NCBI RefSeq assembly: GCF_008831285.2 | Contig: NC_045142.1 | Coordinates: forward strand, 9,421,952 to 9,485,951 | From: Nymphaea colorata | Lineage: Eukaryota > Streptophyta > Magnoliopsida > Nymphaeales > Nymphaeaceae | Length of the DNA stretch: 64,000 nt | Reading direction: 5' to 3' | Shown here: one piece after another, positions 50,819-63,300 of the stretch | How the letters are laid out: every line of letters begins with the position of its first letter | How positions within the stretch are numbered: position 1 is the first letter of the stretch | The notes under the pieces: generated by a model | The model's database searches: none | What the model saw: the letters and a program-made list of their open reading frames with translations, nothing else | What the model was told of the DNA's origin: nothing | Program-made: the position numbers and the translations under genes

Positions 50819-53800
50819 AATATAAATAAATATATAAATATATTTATATAGACATTATCTGTTGACCGTCAAGTTTAATGCATTTGTTAGCCATTGGTTC
50901 TCGATAGAAATTGACTCCTCTCTTCATATTTTAAGGGATTTCGGTCATTTCATGGGAGTAACTTTTTTGACTTCCTTTTCTGCTGTACACATTTCGGTGA
51001 TACATCTCTTTCCATCCAGTGATTGATCGATAGATGACACCAGTAAATAGTTGACAACTTAGTGACTATGTGTATCCCCACCTCCCTGCTCTTGCACTTG
51101 CATGTATGCAATTATTTATGTATGGATGTGGGAACTGGGTACGGAGTAGAGATTTCGTGTGTGTGTGTGTGTCAATATGGACATATGCATACCTGCACGT
51201 AATGCATACTCTGTGAGTGTTAGATTATATGTTTCAATATTCAACATCAGATGAGTTGTCCCTTATCCTATTACATGTAACTTGTAACTTTGCTTGCATA
51301 AGCTTAAAATCAAGATTAGATATTTTAGTCATGATGTCGTTCTTGCTTTGTTTTCCTGCAAAGCATGATCTCCACATCAGTTTGATGAATAAAAAATAAT
51401 ATCTTCAGTGGATATTTGGGTGACTTAACTCTTATTGAGATTATGTTGCAGACTTCTGTCTGATCACATGACGTGGTTGCCTATAAGTTTGGGAAGTATA
51501 TGAACAATTTCAACCGTCCACATGGAGTGAACAAGTTCAACCTTCAACATGGAGTGATGACTTGCATGTTGTAAATAAACTATTATTGCCGATCGCAATT
51601 TAATAACTGAATCTGTTATCAATAGTTGAATAAAGCCTAGGTTGGTGAATCTTGCAGGTTGTGGGAATCCATTAGTTGACCTTGTCTTCTCCTTTGGTTT
51701 TTGGTGAAAAACATTAACATTTTGAAAAATGACTGAATTTGAGTAATTGGGACATAGTAGGGTGCAGTTGTTGTGCTTGTGCTATTAGACTGTCTCGATA
51801 TTGGAAATTTGGAGTCCCGTCGATTAATGGAGGGCTGTTACATGTCCCAGTTTTGGTTTGAAATGTTCTGTCTTCTTGTGATTGTATCCTCTGCTGAGAT
51901 GCCAGTTGATTCCGGGAGTATCAACTGACGTCATTTTATCCGACTTTGTTGTTAGCTTGGAATAAGTTGATTGTGTTCAGAGATTTACATGCTAAGACTA
52001 GTTGTCAAGGTGTGCCTAGCCTAAAAAGGTGTCCAAAAAGTCGCTGCAATTTTGCTTAGTTAATTCTAAAATGTTAGCTTTATGTTTTTTGTGTTGTTAG
52101 CATAATTAGTCAAAATCAACTTATAAAACAGCAAAATAAAACGTTCAATGCATTGACAAATAGTTAAATGTCAGGCTGTTGTTGGTTCTGGTCAAATGAA
52201 TTGAGAAATAGCTTTAGGTTTTTCAAGTTGTATTTGACAAATAATGAAATGCCAGACTATAGTTGGTTCTGGCCAAATGCTAGGCTTTCAACAGTTTTCT
52301 GTGTACGGAGAGATAGAAGAAGAAATCAGTTACTAAAATTGCTAGGATTGCATTCAAAGTATGGAAAGTTAGAAGAAGAAACCAGTTAGCATAAATGCTT
52401 TCACTGATGTAACAAGTTACAATATATACACAAACAAATATGGAACTCATAGCTAAATACTGGTAGAACATACAGAAAAACACTTTGAGACACATAACAC
52501 GCACAGTGAACACAATGAAATCACGGATCAAACATTTTGAACAGAAAACACACCGAAAACACTTTTAAAAAACCAGTTCAGCTATTGAAGCAGTTATCCT
52601 TAAGAAAGGAAGGTGAAAAGTCAACTTCTTGGACTAGGCGTGCTAGCGCCTAGTCCAGCCTAGGTGCGCCGAGCGCCAACACCAAACCCTCTCCTAAGTC
52701 GTGGACTTAGGCGAGGGCTGTGGACTCACGCCTAGTCCACAGCTAAACATCGCCTAGACCAACTAAGATGCTAAGTTGCTGTGGTCAATCTGTGTTCTTC
52801 TATCACTTCGTCAACTTGTCTCTGGTATAATGTGTTTCCCAGAGTGACATAGCCAAGCAAATAATGCACACACATGCACATTAATGTGGGAAATTATAGT
52901 TAAGTTTTCAAGCAAGTTGGCTATTAGATGAAGTGAAGGATGAAGAGAACATGTATTTTTTTTAGCCTGGGCTCCTTGCTATTCTACTCAAGGCTTGAAA
53001 ATAGGAAGTATCGTACACGCAGTCATCCTTGTTGCTTCTATTAAGTGAAGGAAAGGATGAAGAGAATGGGTATTTTCTTATGCGTGGGCTCCTAGCTATT
53101 GTACTCAAGACTTGAAAAATGGAACTATGGTACAAAGTTGTCCTTGTTGCTTCTATGCCTGCTTACAGATGTAATCTTTGATGTGGCTTCTTCCTGGATG
53201 ATCTCTTGGTTCATTTTATGTTTGCTAAAGATTACGTGGGAACTCAGTTATTTATTCTAACCTAAAATTGTTTTTGGAATAGTTGGTTGTAATAATTTGG
53301 TTTGTTAGACCCTAAGGTTCATATGGCTTGGGTTTCTAGATAGTAGTAGCGTCCTTTCTGAGAAATAATGGCTAGGATTCCTCCTACATGGTTTGATGAA
53401 TATTTTGTTGCTATCCTGTGTTGGTTCTCTCTGTGTGAACTCACTTATTTTATTTGCTTTTTTGTTCCAGGAGGTAATTTAACACTAGTCCCAACTACAG
53501 AGGTTGTAGCATTTACTGGCAAGTTGTTATCTGATTCCTTGATGAAGGTCTGTAGAAATAATTTGAAGATGCCTGCAATGATTTTAGATGAGAAGGAGAG
53601 AGATTCTTTAAAATTTGTTTCATGGAATGGTTTGGTTGAAGACCCCTGTGGTGTTGAGAAAGAAAGGCCAATGATCAACCCATGGACCACAGAAGAGACG
53701 GAAGTTTTCATTGAAGCACTGAATGCATTTGGCAAAAATTTCTCAAAGATTGCTTCAGTTTTGAAGCATAAAACAACAGCAGATTGTGTTGAGTTTTACT

Positions 53801-56748
53801 ATAAGAACCATAAATCTGAGAAATTTGAGAGAGTGAAGAAATTGATGGGGAAGACCAAGGAAGGCAAGGGTGCTTCTGCAAATACGTATCTTTTGACAAC
53901 TGGGAAGAAGTGGGACCATGAGAAAGATGCTGCTTCTCTTGATATGCTGGGGGCAGCTTCTGTTGCTGCTGCTCATTCTTATGAAAACCAACGTGCAGGG
54001 CTGAAGTGTGTTGATCGGTTGCCTGAAGATGGCTACTATGGCTGCAAAATGTCTGAAATGGATGATGGGGTTTTGGAAAGGACAGGTGATTTGGACATGT
54101 TGGGAAATGAAAGGGATGCTAGAGCTGGTGCAGGGGATGTGATGTTTGGGATCTGTGGAGCTCTATCCTCTGAGGCTGTGAGCTCTTGTGTAACCAGCTC
54201 TGTGGGTCCAGGTGATGGTTCTAATGATTGGAAATACCAGAAGATGGAAAGTGGGTTTGACGCACCTTTGACACCTGAGGTGATGCAGAGTGTAGATGAA
54301 GATACTTGTTCTGAAGAAAGCTATGGGGAGGTAGCTTTCTCAGATTGGACAGATGCTGAGAAAGCCATCTTCATCACAGCATTGAGAAGCTATGGGAAGG
54401 ATTTTGCAACCATCTCCCGCTGCGTTGGATCAAGGTCAAGGGACCAGTGTAAAATCTTTTTCAGCAAAGCTCGCAAATGCCTTGGTCTGGATGTGATCCA
54501 TGTGGGACTGGGGAATGAAGGAACCCCTCTCAGTGATGCACGTGGTGGTCGTAGTGATACCGAAGATGCATGTGCTGGAGAAATGGATTCAGCATTTTGC
54601 AATACCCAAAGCTGTTCCAAGTTGGAAACAGATGGTTCTCCTGTAGGCTTTGGGGGTTCTATGGTTAGTAGTAGCAATGAGGGTTATGGTTACTCTGCAA
54701 GCAACTCCGTACAGGTGAAGAAATTTGTCGCAGCTGACAGGGAGGAGAGAATCACACTGTTGAGCCTGGAGCCACAAGTTAAAAATGAAGATAACCATCC
54801 TTCAGTTTCCCTGATTCATGAATCTGCAGTTCTTCAGTGTGATGTGGGTAGAGAAAAATTGGAGGTAACTACTCCCAAGGTGGAACAAGATGTGGGGGGT
54901 TCGACTGCTGATGTTGCAAGTGACGGTAATGAAGGTACAGTTCCTGGTATTAAAGTTGAAGTGGGGCCAGATACACAGATGCATGATAGCCAACTAACTG
55001 AAAGCTGTGGAAATTGTGAGGCTGTCAACCATCAGACTGATGTTGCTGTTGAGCCAAAACAGAAAGAGGGTATAGATTCTGATGCACATGTTAATGGTTC
55101 TTTAAATGTTTTGAATGAGCGGTCAGTGTCGGGGTCGGTCATGCGATTTTGTTCATCTAAGCAGCTAATTGGGGACTTAACCTCTGAAGGACAAAATTCT
55201 GCTACTGCTATGGTTATTCCAAGAGCAAGAGATAGCAATCATGGCATTACTGTCTCTCCGAGGACTGAGATTGATAATGATAATAATGGCTTGTTCAGTT
55301 GCAATCTTGATGTAAATAATTCCCCCCATTCACGTGGAGGGAAAAGTTCACCACCAGGTACCTCCTCGGCAGCCGGTTATGACCCTCGTGTAACCAATGG
55401 ACCTTTGTTACCAACATCTGAGGGGCTTGGGTGTGGTAAAAAATCTCAGTTGGTTCCCTGGCAACAGGAGGGCTGTCTAGCTGGTATGTCCAACAGTGAT
55501 CAAGCAGTAGCGAGTGAAAATTTGAAGGATGCATCTTCAACCAACCATTATGAAGGTAACATTGTCCAAGTTGCACAATTGTCGCAAACTCAAGAGTCTG
55601 GAAACAGGCTGCAGATTCAGGAGCCGATGAAGGCAATGTGCAGCTTTACAGTGTCGGATTTTTATCGGGGTTGTCAATCGTCTAACAAGGCAGATCAGCC
55701 GCTGCAAAATAATTGCACAAGCTACTCATTGCAGTCACTTAATAAGGAAGATGTTGGTGCCGGAAGTGCTAGTTCTGTCAGTGAGAAACAGGCCTTGCTT
55801 CGTGGCTTGGGGAGTCTGAAAAAGTTGCATGATCCACCCAAAAGCAATTCGACACTGCAGAATCAATTTTTCATACAGGAGAATGGCAGTGGACACCACA
55901 ATTACAATAACCACATAGAGTATTCATTGTTCCTGCCCAAAAATATGGATAGTCTGGATGGTGCGACTGAGAAGGTGTCTTCAGAAGGAGCTAGTATGTT
56001 TGATGCATCATATGGCGTGAAGCAGCATATTTCGAAGAAGTGTAGTACATTGCCCGGAAATGAAGGCGAATCTTCTAAGCCAGGTGAAGTGAAGTTGTTC
56101 GGTCAGAGCCTTGTTGTTCATCAACCTGCAAACAAGCCAGTTACTGCCCAAACGGAGAGCAGGGTGCCTCAAAAGCTCCACCCTTTGCAGGAAAGAAATG
56201 GTAATGCAGTAGGAATAAACTTAGCAGAAAACAAAGGTTCTGATGACATTCCAAGGTGTACGTATGGGTTCTGGGATGCGAACAGAACGCCCACAGGCTT
56301 ATCTTCTTTGACTGATTCTGGTTTGTTGATCTCTAGTGGCTCCAGAGTAACTGATTCTAGAGGAGCCTCCTGTCACAGCATGGAGCAGCGCACATTGTCG
56401 TCTGTAAAGGTGGATGACAGAATGTTCTATGCATCCAGAGAAGCCATTGGTGCCAGTGGGCTTACCAATTATCACATCTACAGCAACGAGGTGGTGCAGC
56501 CTTTTACTGTGGAGGTGACTAGGCCTCTAAGCGTGGTCCCTGACATACAGAAGCGGAGTATCATGCTAGAGAAGATGCAGCAGCCATTGTTGGGGTTGCA
56601 GCATCAGGCCCGTGGTGTGGGCGGGGTAAATGTGGTGAATTGCCTTACAGATCCAGTGGTAGCCTTGAAGATGCAGTATGCAGAAAATTTTTGCATGCAG
56701 AACGGGGTTAGAGAGGACGACAAGTGGAGAGGGGACATAAACAGATAG
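46585..56748 (+). CDS. PWR: Double-SANT chromatin protein, POWERDRESS-like
   Basis: The exons are 46585-46750, 47021-47941, 48445-49590 and 53471-56748, all with GT-AG junctions. They total 5511 nt, 1836 residues. The start MPPEPSPWDRKD is the conserved N-terminus of plant POWERDRESS/NCoR-like proteins. Residues 285-307 carry KKQRLGWGQGLAKYEKEKVE, another family block. Exon 3 holds a short Glu/Lys-rich helix (YEIDLSENELRSL). Exon 4 begins with VPTTEVVAFTGKLL and has SANT domain 1 near residues 815-859 (INPWTTEETEVF, CVEFYYKNHK) and SANT domain 2 near 1037-1085 (WTDAEKAIFITAL, RDQCKIFFSKARKCLGLD). In Arabidopsis the family member acts in the nucleus with histone deacetylase HDA9; that role here is inferred by homology. 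The long Ser-rich C-terminal half is predicted to be disordered. Intron 3 is 3880 bp and repeat-bearing. The gene is convergent with the MLO gene. Confidence 0.9.
49591..53470 (+). other. 3.9-kb third intron of the SANT gene
   Basis: The intron starts gtgaga and ends ttccag, and joins codons that make the family-typical transition into GNLTLVPTTEV. It contains an AT/CT microsatellite region (about 50758-50860), repeated gcctagtcc-type words at 52635-52760 and a 117-bp tandem duplication at 52923-53155. The open frame running into exon 4 from 53368 is intronic. Confidence 0.8.
52923..53155. repeat. 117-bp tandem duplication in the SANT-gene intron
   Basis: Two copies, 52923-53039 and 53040-53155, share attagatgaagtgaagg/attaagtgaaggaaagg starts, a ggctcct-gctatt middle and a cttgttgcttct end. 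They have diverged by scattered substitutions. Confidence 0.8.
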
Positions 56749-57061
56749 GAGTAGGGAAACCTAGCGTTGTAAGGTTCTGCCTGTTGGTGGCATCTTTAGC
56801 CACTTTGTATATTACTTCTGTAACCTGAAACAAAGTGAAATGGAAAAGAAAAAAGATGAAAACATGGAGAGGATGGCTTTTCGTCCTTTTTTAGGGCATG
56901 TATCCTGTTCTTGTGTATTTGTTGTATTTTTGATGATTGATGAAATAGAAATAACCTCAGCATTTGCATTGGTTGTTTTCGATCTGGCGGCTGTTTCTCT
57001 GTATCGCACCATTGGAAGGGTGAGAATAAGAAGGGATTCTCTATCATACTTTGCTATTGTG

Positions 57062-57067
57062 AATAAA
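57062..57067 (+). terminator. Candidate poly(A) signal of the SANT gene
   Basis: A canonical AATAAA lies about 314 bases after the stop codon. It is the first perfect signal I see downstream. Plant polyadenylation signals are degenerate, so the real cleavage site may be earlier. Confidence 0.4.
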
Positions 57068-57369
57068 ATACATTCCCCTTAGTGAAAAATCCAAGGACTA
57101 ATAAAATATTCTTTTGTCTCCACAGTATGAACTTATACAACAGCGTGTCGGACGTCTGGTTGAGGGGAGGGGGTAATGCGGCTTCCAGTTGGGCGAATGC
57201 TATTTAAGATCCCACGAGTCTGTTGACATGTAACCTTCATCACTGGTGTTGGTGTTTTGCTTGTGCAGGTGCATCCTCCGCATTGGTGATTTTTGTCTTC
57301 CCACCAGTGGGTGATCTTAGGGCGAGCGTGGACTGAAGCGTCGGCGTGGAGTTTGATGCGGTGGAATGG

Positions 57370-60300
57370 TTACAACGTTGTAGCCAGGGGAGGTGAGTTG
57401 TCTGCTGTACCAGGAGTCTGCTTCTTCTTCTCCCTCACGTCCCTAAGCCACCTTCTTAAGGCATTCATGGTTTGTTCATTGAATATGGACTCTTTGAAGT
57501 GTGAACCCATCTGAGGAAAGATACGAGAGGAAAGACTGAAGAGTTAATTAATGGACTCCTTGAAGCGAGAACCCATCTGAGGAAAGATACGAGAGGAAAG
57601 ACTAAGTAGTTATTTAGAGAAAGATACAAATTAGTATTGCAGGGCATCAGCCCTTTGTCTAAAACAAGGGCCTGAAGATGCAAGCATGCAACCTGAACCA
57701 AGGAGTTTTAGTTTGTTCAGGGGTTTCCTTCCAGTTTGTACGAGGAAGAGGACGGACTTGAAATAAAATTTGTTCGGATTAATTTCCTGTTTCGAGACGG
57801 AAACTCTAATTCTTCATGCCTACCTGGGTGACCAGTGCATATAAAGGAAGCGTCACGTAGCTGCAGACAAACTGCACTACCAACCTGTAAGCAGCAAAAG
57901 AATGTGCAGAGATCAGAAGATTAGCCAAACAAGCAACACAGCCTTTTCAACACTGGATTGCCTCAAAGCCAAGAAAGAAAGAGGAAAGACAAAGAAGAGG
58001 TTCCAAAAGGAGGGAGATTAAGCTTACGCCAGCACGACTCTCACAACGATTATCTCAAAATTCTCGTGGTAACATGATTTCAATCCAAATTGAAACTGTA
58101 AAATGAATCAAAATGATTAAGTTTAGCCCCACTAGAACAAAAAAAAAAAAAAAAAAACCTTAGAGAAGCCATTTGGCAACAACAACACATTGTTATCTTT
58201 TCATGAACCTGCACATTGTTATCTTTTCATGAACCTGCCCCAAAAATTGTGGTAGTTTCATGGAACACTGTATTAGATTGTGCTGTGAACCTGCCATAAT
58301 TTATAGCAAGTTTGTAGAACAGTAACAGTTTGTTATCATTGCCAAATGCTCCTTACGGACTCCTCTCCATCCATGGCCCCAAACAAAAAGATGTGTATCA
58401 CTGGACAAGGGCCGATAATTCAGAGGGGGAGCCCCCTCTCAGTTGGAGACATGATTAGGAGGTGGACGTTAAGCTGTCGCTGTATCAGAAAGGCACACTC
58501 CACCACAAGAGATGACCATATAGGAAAAGATGACAATGGCTGACATGAATGTAGAAATAATACTTACTGTTATCCAGATGAAGAAGGTCAATTCAAAGGC
58601 ATTCTGTTGGAAAAAAAAAAGCCAAAAGAAAGCAAAGAGCAGAAAACAGAAACAGGAGTTAGCCAAGTCCAACGGCAATATGAAACAGTTAAGGACAATT
58701 CGTGAAATACCAATAACTTGTCTTTCCTAGGACAGGAACGCAAACTACTAGAGCTAACCGGAGTCTGCCCTCGTATACTTTGTTCCTTAGTAGACAACTA
58801 CTTACTTCCTTTCCTTTTCCTACATTGCCCGCAAGATTACACAGCAATTTGTGCATTCGTTAGAAGATAATGCTAAAAGATTAAACATCAAATGTACTTT
58901 AAGCATTTCATAATTTTCAGTAGTAAATTGCTGACACTACGCACTAGTTTTTACATTGTCAACACTTGTTGCGTCTACCATTTTACTACCAATATTTTTC
59001 CTCTACATGCATCCAGCAGAAACTCCATAAACAATGCTTTCTTTTGCTGTTGTTGGTGACATCCAATGACCTCGTCTCTTTCTTTCTTATTTAAAGAAAA
59101 AGAGTTGACGAATTTGTGATGAGATACATGCGCTTTAAAAACCTACTACGGTACAATGAAAGAAAACTGTGGACGATACTTATTATTCAAGCAACTCTTT
59201 CAAAAGACCGAGCCTCGGGTGGTGCTTCATATGGTGTCCCTGTCAAAAGAATTCGGGCGAAATATTTTACCCGTTGGTACAACTTCAAATCAATGTTGTC
59301 GAGGCTTTTTCTCTCCCACCCTTTCCATGTCGTGGGGAGAAAAGTCAGTCCTGGTCTCCAGACATTAGCTCGCGAGCAACATCGTCATAAATATCGGAAA
59401 ACGACGCAATTTATTGACCATGAATACAATCGGCACGGACTCCCCCTCTTTTCCTCTCCCGAGCAAGATCAAGTTGCCGGCATAGGAGCAGGAACACTTT
59501 TAGAATTTTTTTTGTAAAGGTATATACATTTTAGACTGTTAACATTTTTTTTTTTTTTTTTTGAAAATCTCTTTTTTAAAAAAAAAATTTATTAACGACA
59601 TTTTGGCCATTACATATCCAAGTGCATGCACTTAACCCGTTTAACTGGTCATCGATGTTACTCAAAATAATAAGATTTTTTTTAGGGGCGAACCAAAAGG
59701 TTTAACGAATTTATTTGAATGAAATCAAATTAAATTCGAATTTAAAAAATACATTAGACAATTAAAAGTTTTTAATTTTTTTTAATGTAAATTTTTTCTT
59801 TTCAATTAGCTAGGGTGGGGTCACGGCCTAAGCGGACCCCATCTTTCCGTCGAGGGACGAAACCATAAATTATTTATGAGAGAAACCAAATTGAAGTTTA
59901 TAAATTTTGATACGAGTTCAAATATCATTTTTTTTAAATTTACATGTAAATTATTATTTTTTAAATAGAGCCAATCCCTCGTCGACTTAGTCCCTGTCCA
60001 TGGTAGGTAGCTTGAAAAGTCTCCACCATTCATGACTTGGAAAAACCCCTAAAAAGCACCACCAACTTACCAGCAGAACCACATGTGTGTGGGTATGCGT
60101 AAGCAGTTATCTACAAAGTCGAATAAAAATCCTTTACTGGTTGACCTCAAATTTTTGTATATTTATCTACAAAATTGCACTTAATTATATGGTGAGTGCC
60201 CCTAAATCTGCTCTGCCACCGCCCCGAGCCCTTTCCATGTTATGTAGCTATGCAAAGATACGTTCCCAGATTTTTTGTAGGAGTATTTTTGCTACTTGTA

Positions 60301-63300
60301 GGGGAATTTTTGGGGTTTGGCGTTTGCCCTTTTAAGGACGGTCTTCTATTTAACCAAAAGGGTAATTTGGTCATTTCCGACTAAAGTCAATAATAGTCAA
60401 CCAATCAACCAAAACAAAGGAAAATTAGCAGCAGGTTTTTCGAAAATCGAAAATTTTTTTAACAGAGCACACTTTCGAAAAGCTTTCAGCACCTGGGACA
60501 CTTTCATTTTTTCACAAATTCTAGAAAGGGCTGAAACAAATAAATTTCGAAGTAGAATATCAAAGTTCTCTCGAAAAAAGCCGGCGAGTTTTTGAATTTT
60601 CTGAAAACCCAGTGAGGGTTCTGCCCCTTGGCCACCATTTGGCTTCAGTAGGAACCTCAACCACTACGGCATGAATTTTTTAATTAACTATTAGGTGCCC
60701 AATCACCTTACTTGATAATAAATTTATTTTTTAATGTCAAAGTGTTGGTTGTTAACCTAGCTTGTTAAGAAGCTGATCAGATGACTCACAAACTTGTTGA
60801 TACAATCTTCATATTTACTTAGTCTCCGTATTGATGTTTACTTGGTCTTCATATTCAGGTTATAGTGGAAATTTTTATTCTTTAGTTTTTTTAAGAAAAT
60901 ATAGTTTTAAAATGAAGATTTAGGAATGTGCTTACTCTTATTGACATACGGAAGGTGATCAATACTGAAACTAGCCATTGAAGAGCGCACTGACCTGGAA
61001 AAGTGTCAAGTGAATGAGAAAGAGGACGAGCTGGGGGCGGCCGAACCAGAAGAGCTCGTTGGTAGGCTGAACCAATGGCGTCCCCATTATCACACTTTTC
61101 TCTTCCTGCAGCCGCAGAGCCATCTGCGCCACTATCACCTGCAGCTTTGCTCCTACCACCAACACTATCTGCGTTCCCCATTTCAAATTTCACAAGCAAC
61201 TTAACGTTAAGGAATGCAAGTAACATTTCCTGCAGAAAAATATACCAATGAAGAAAATGGTAGGGATCAGTTGGTGATGCTTACAACTAGTGGGACAAAC
61301 GACAGCCAGAAATATAGGGATAATCCTGCAATTGAAACACAAAAAATCATTCGTAAAGTAATGTTTTCTTTCTGAGTTTTGGTTTCCATTGTGTGGAAAG
61401 GAATGAAGACCAAAGAAATGTGATGAGAAACATAAATACCGTGTACATTGAGCAGAAGGAACAATACAAGAAGTAACCACAGGATCGGGCTGCATGTCAA
61501 ACAAAGAAAACTGAGTAGCTGCTATACTCTTGCAATTAAAGACCTTCACTAAAAAAATGTATGTGCTCAAGGTTTCAACAATATTGTCAATGATGATAAC
61601 AACATTAACATGCAGTGAAGATCCCAAGGACAACTGAAGTGTATGATAGAAAAATAATCATATCTAACTATTAATGTTGCTTCAAAAGATGGTTTTGGGA
61701 GTTGCAATGTTGAGCAGAATGCTACTTGTAATGTCCATACAAAAAGATTAAAACAGACTAATCCTTTATTCACTAACCTTTTATGTGTTTTTGTCAGTTT
61801 AAAATTACAGATTCTACAACTTCAACATAAAAAAGAACAAATTTGATGGAGCATGATTCAAAGTAACTTCTAGACCATCTGAAGGTTTCTGACATTGACT
61901 TTCTTGTTTCATGCAACCCCAATGAAATGGTTCTTCAGATGTGAAAGTTTAGATAGCAATCCAATCACTTGCTTGCAGCTTCATTTGTCTGTTTTTATCC
62001 TGAGGCAAGAATTTGCGCCATATCTTTATCAACTGACTACACAGCGCGACCTTGCATAATTTGTAACTTGTAACTTTTTCCTCCTAAAAGGACCGTCTTG
62101 GGGTCCCTTGATACGATGATAGCTGCATCATTACCACCTTCTTTTCTGTAATTGTTTCTCAACATTTCCCTTCTGCTGCATTTAATCCAATACGAAACCA
62201 GGGAATTGTATAGAAAGACTGGATGTGTAACCTGATTCCCACAATAGCCTTGAAATCGTTGTCCAATGACCTCTTGATGTATTCATGAAAATTAAAGTAC
62301 GAGTTGGTCGGCAAATGTGTCTGCAGATAGATATGTCAAATTAAGTGAGAACAAAATCAAGACACGCTTGGTTTTAGTAAAAAAAGAAAAAAAGAAAAAA
62401 AAAGGAAAATGGCCGGGATAATCATGTAGTCTTACCGATATAAATGCATGCCTTAGTGTAAGATAATCGACTTTCTCCACAGAACTGTAGAATTGCCTAA
62501 AGAAACATTTCTGCACACATGGGATTGTTAATGGTTGAAGTCCAATTTATAGGTGCCGACTCGGAATCAGAAAAGAAGATGGGACTTACAATCCAGAGTA
62601 GTGCAGTTGCCCGTGACCAAGAACTCATGTGCCTTCTTCCAAACGTTGTTTCTCTTAAGAACCGAAACCGTTGAGGATCTAACAAATGCATACTTATTTA
62701 ATTCAGCAACTTGAAAACAGGTTAGAAATCAATGATTGCCTCTGTTTTTATGATTCAATATTCAGTAGGGAAGAATGAGGGGTGGTGGTACTAGAAACCG
62801 GTTGTGACAGGCTCTTTTCAATTACCATTTGAAACTTGATAATGAGTAGTCTGCGTTTCTTTCTCCCAATGTTTCCATCTTCTTATCTGTACACAAAAAG
62901 TGAATCAAACGCTTAAGGAAAGGTTTCTTCACTTTCGGACTTAATTTTCAAGGAGCAGCAGCAACTTCATGCCTTTGCTCTGCCAAGGGCCATTGTTAGA
63001 ATGGTATAGGTTACATGCATCACTGCTAGAGCGAATATGAAAAGATGGAGCTGGTGAATGGCTTCCTGCGAGATCAAAGTCACCAACCCCTGAAAAGAAA
63101 AAAGTTTCAAATAACTCTCATTCTTTGAACTGGATCAACCAGTAAAATGATATGCCATACATTTTCACTACATGGATCAGACGCCTGCGTACTGTTCCCG
63201 GACTTCTGTTCAGCATACGGAGCATAATTGGGTATCCCATTATCATGTCCATAACTGGAGTCGTTGCCTGTCAATAGTGAATTCCTGTAATGAGCATTTT

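Noticed and set aside
53368-53470. N-terminal extension of the long SANT open frame
   Set aside because: It precedes a good ttccag acceptor, and the family sequence starts exactly at the exon joined from 49590; this part is intron.
57293-57514. 73-residue plus-strand frame downstream of the SANT gene
   Set aside because: It is antisense to the last MLO exon, whose protein is clearly recognisable.
59116-60660. Open frames inside MLO intron 11
   Set aside because: They lack recognisable domains and lie within a well-supported intron.
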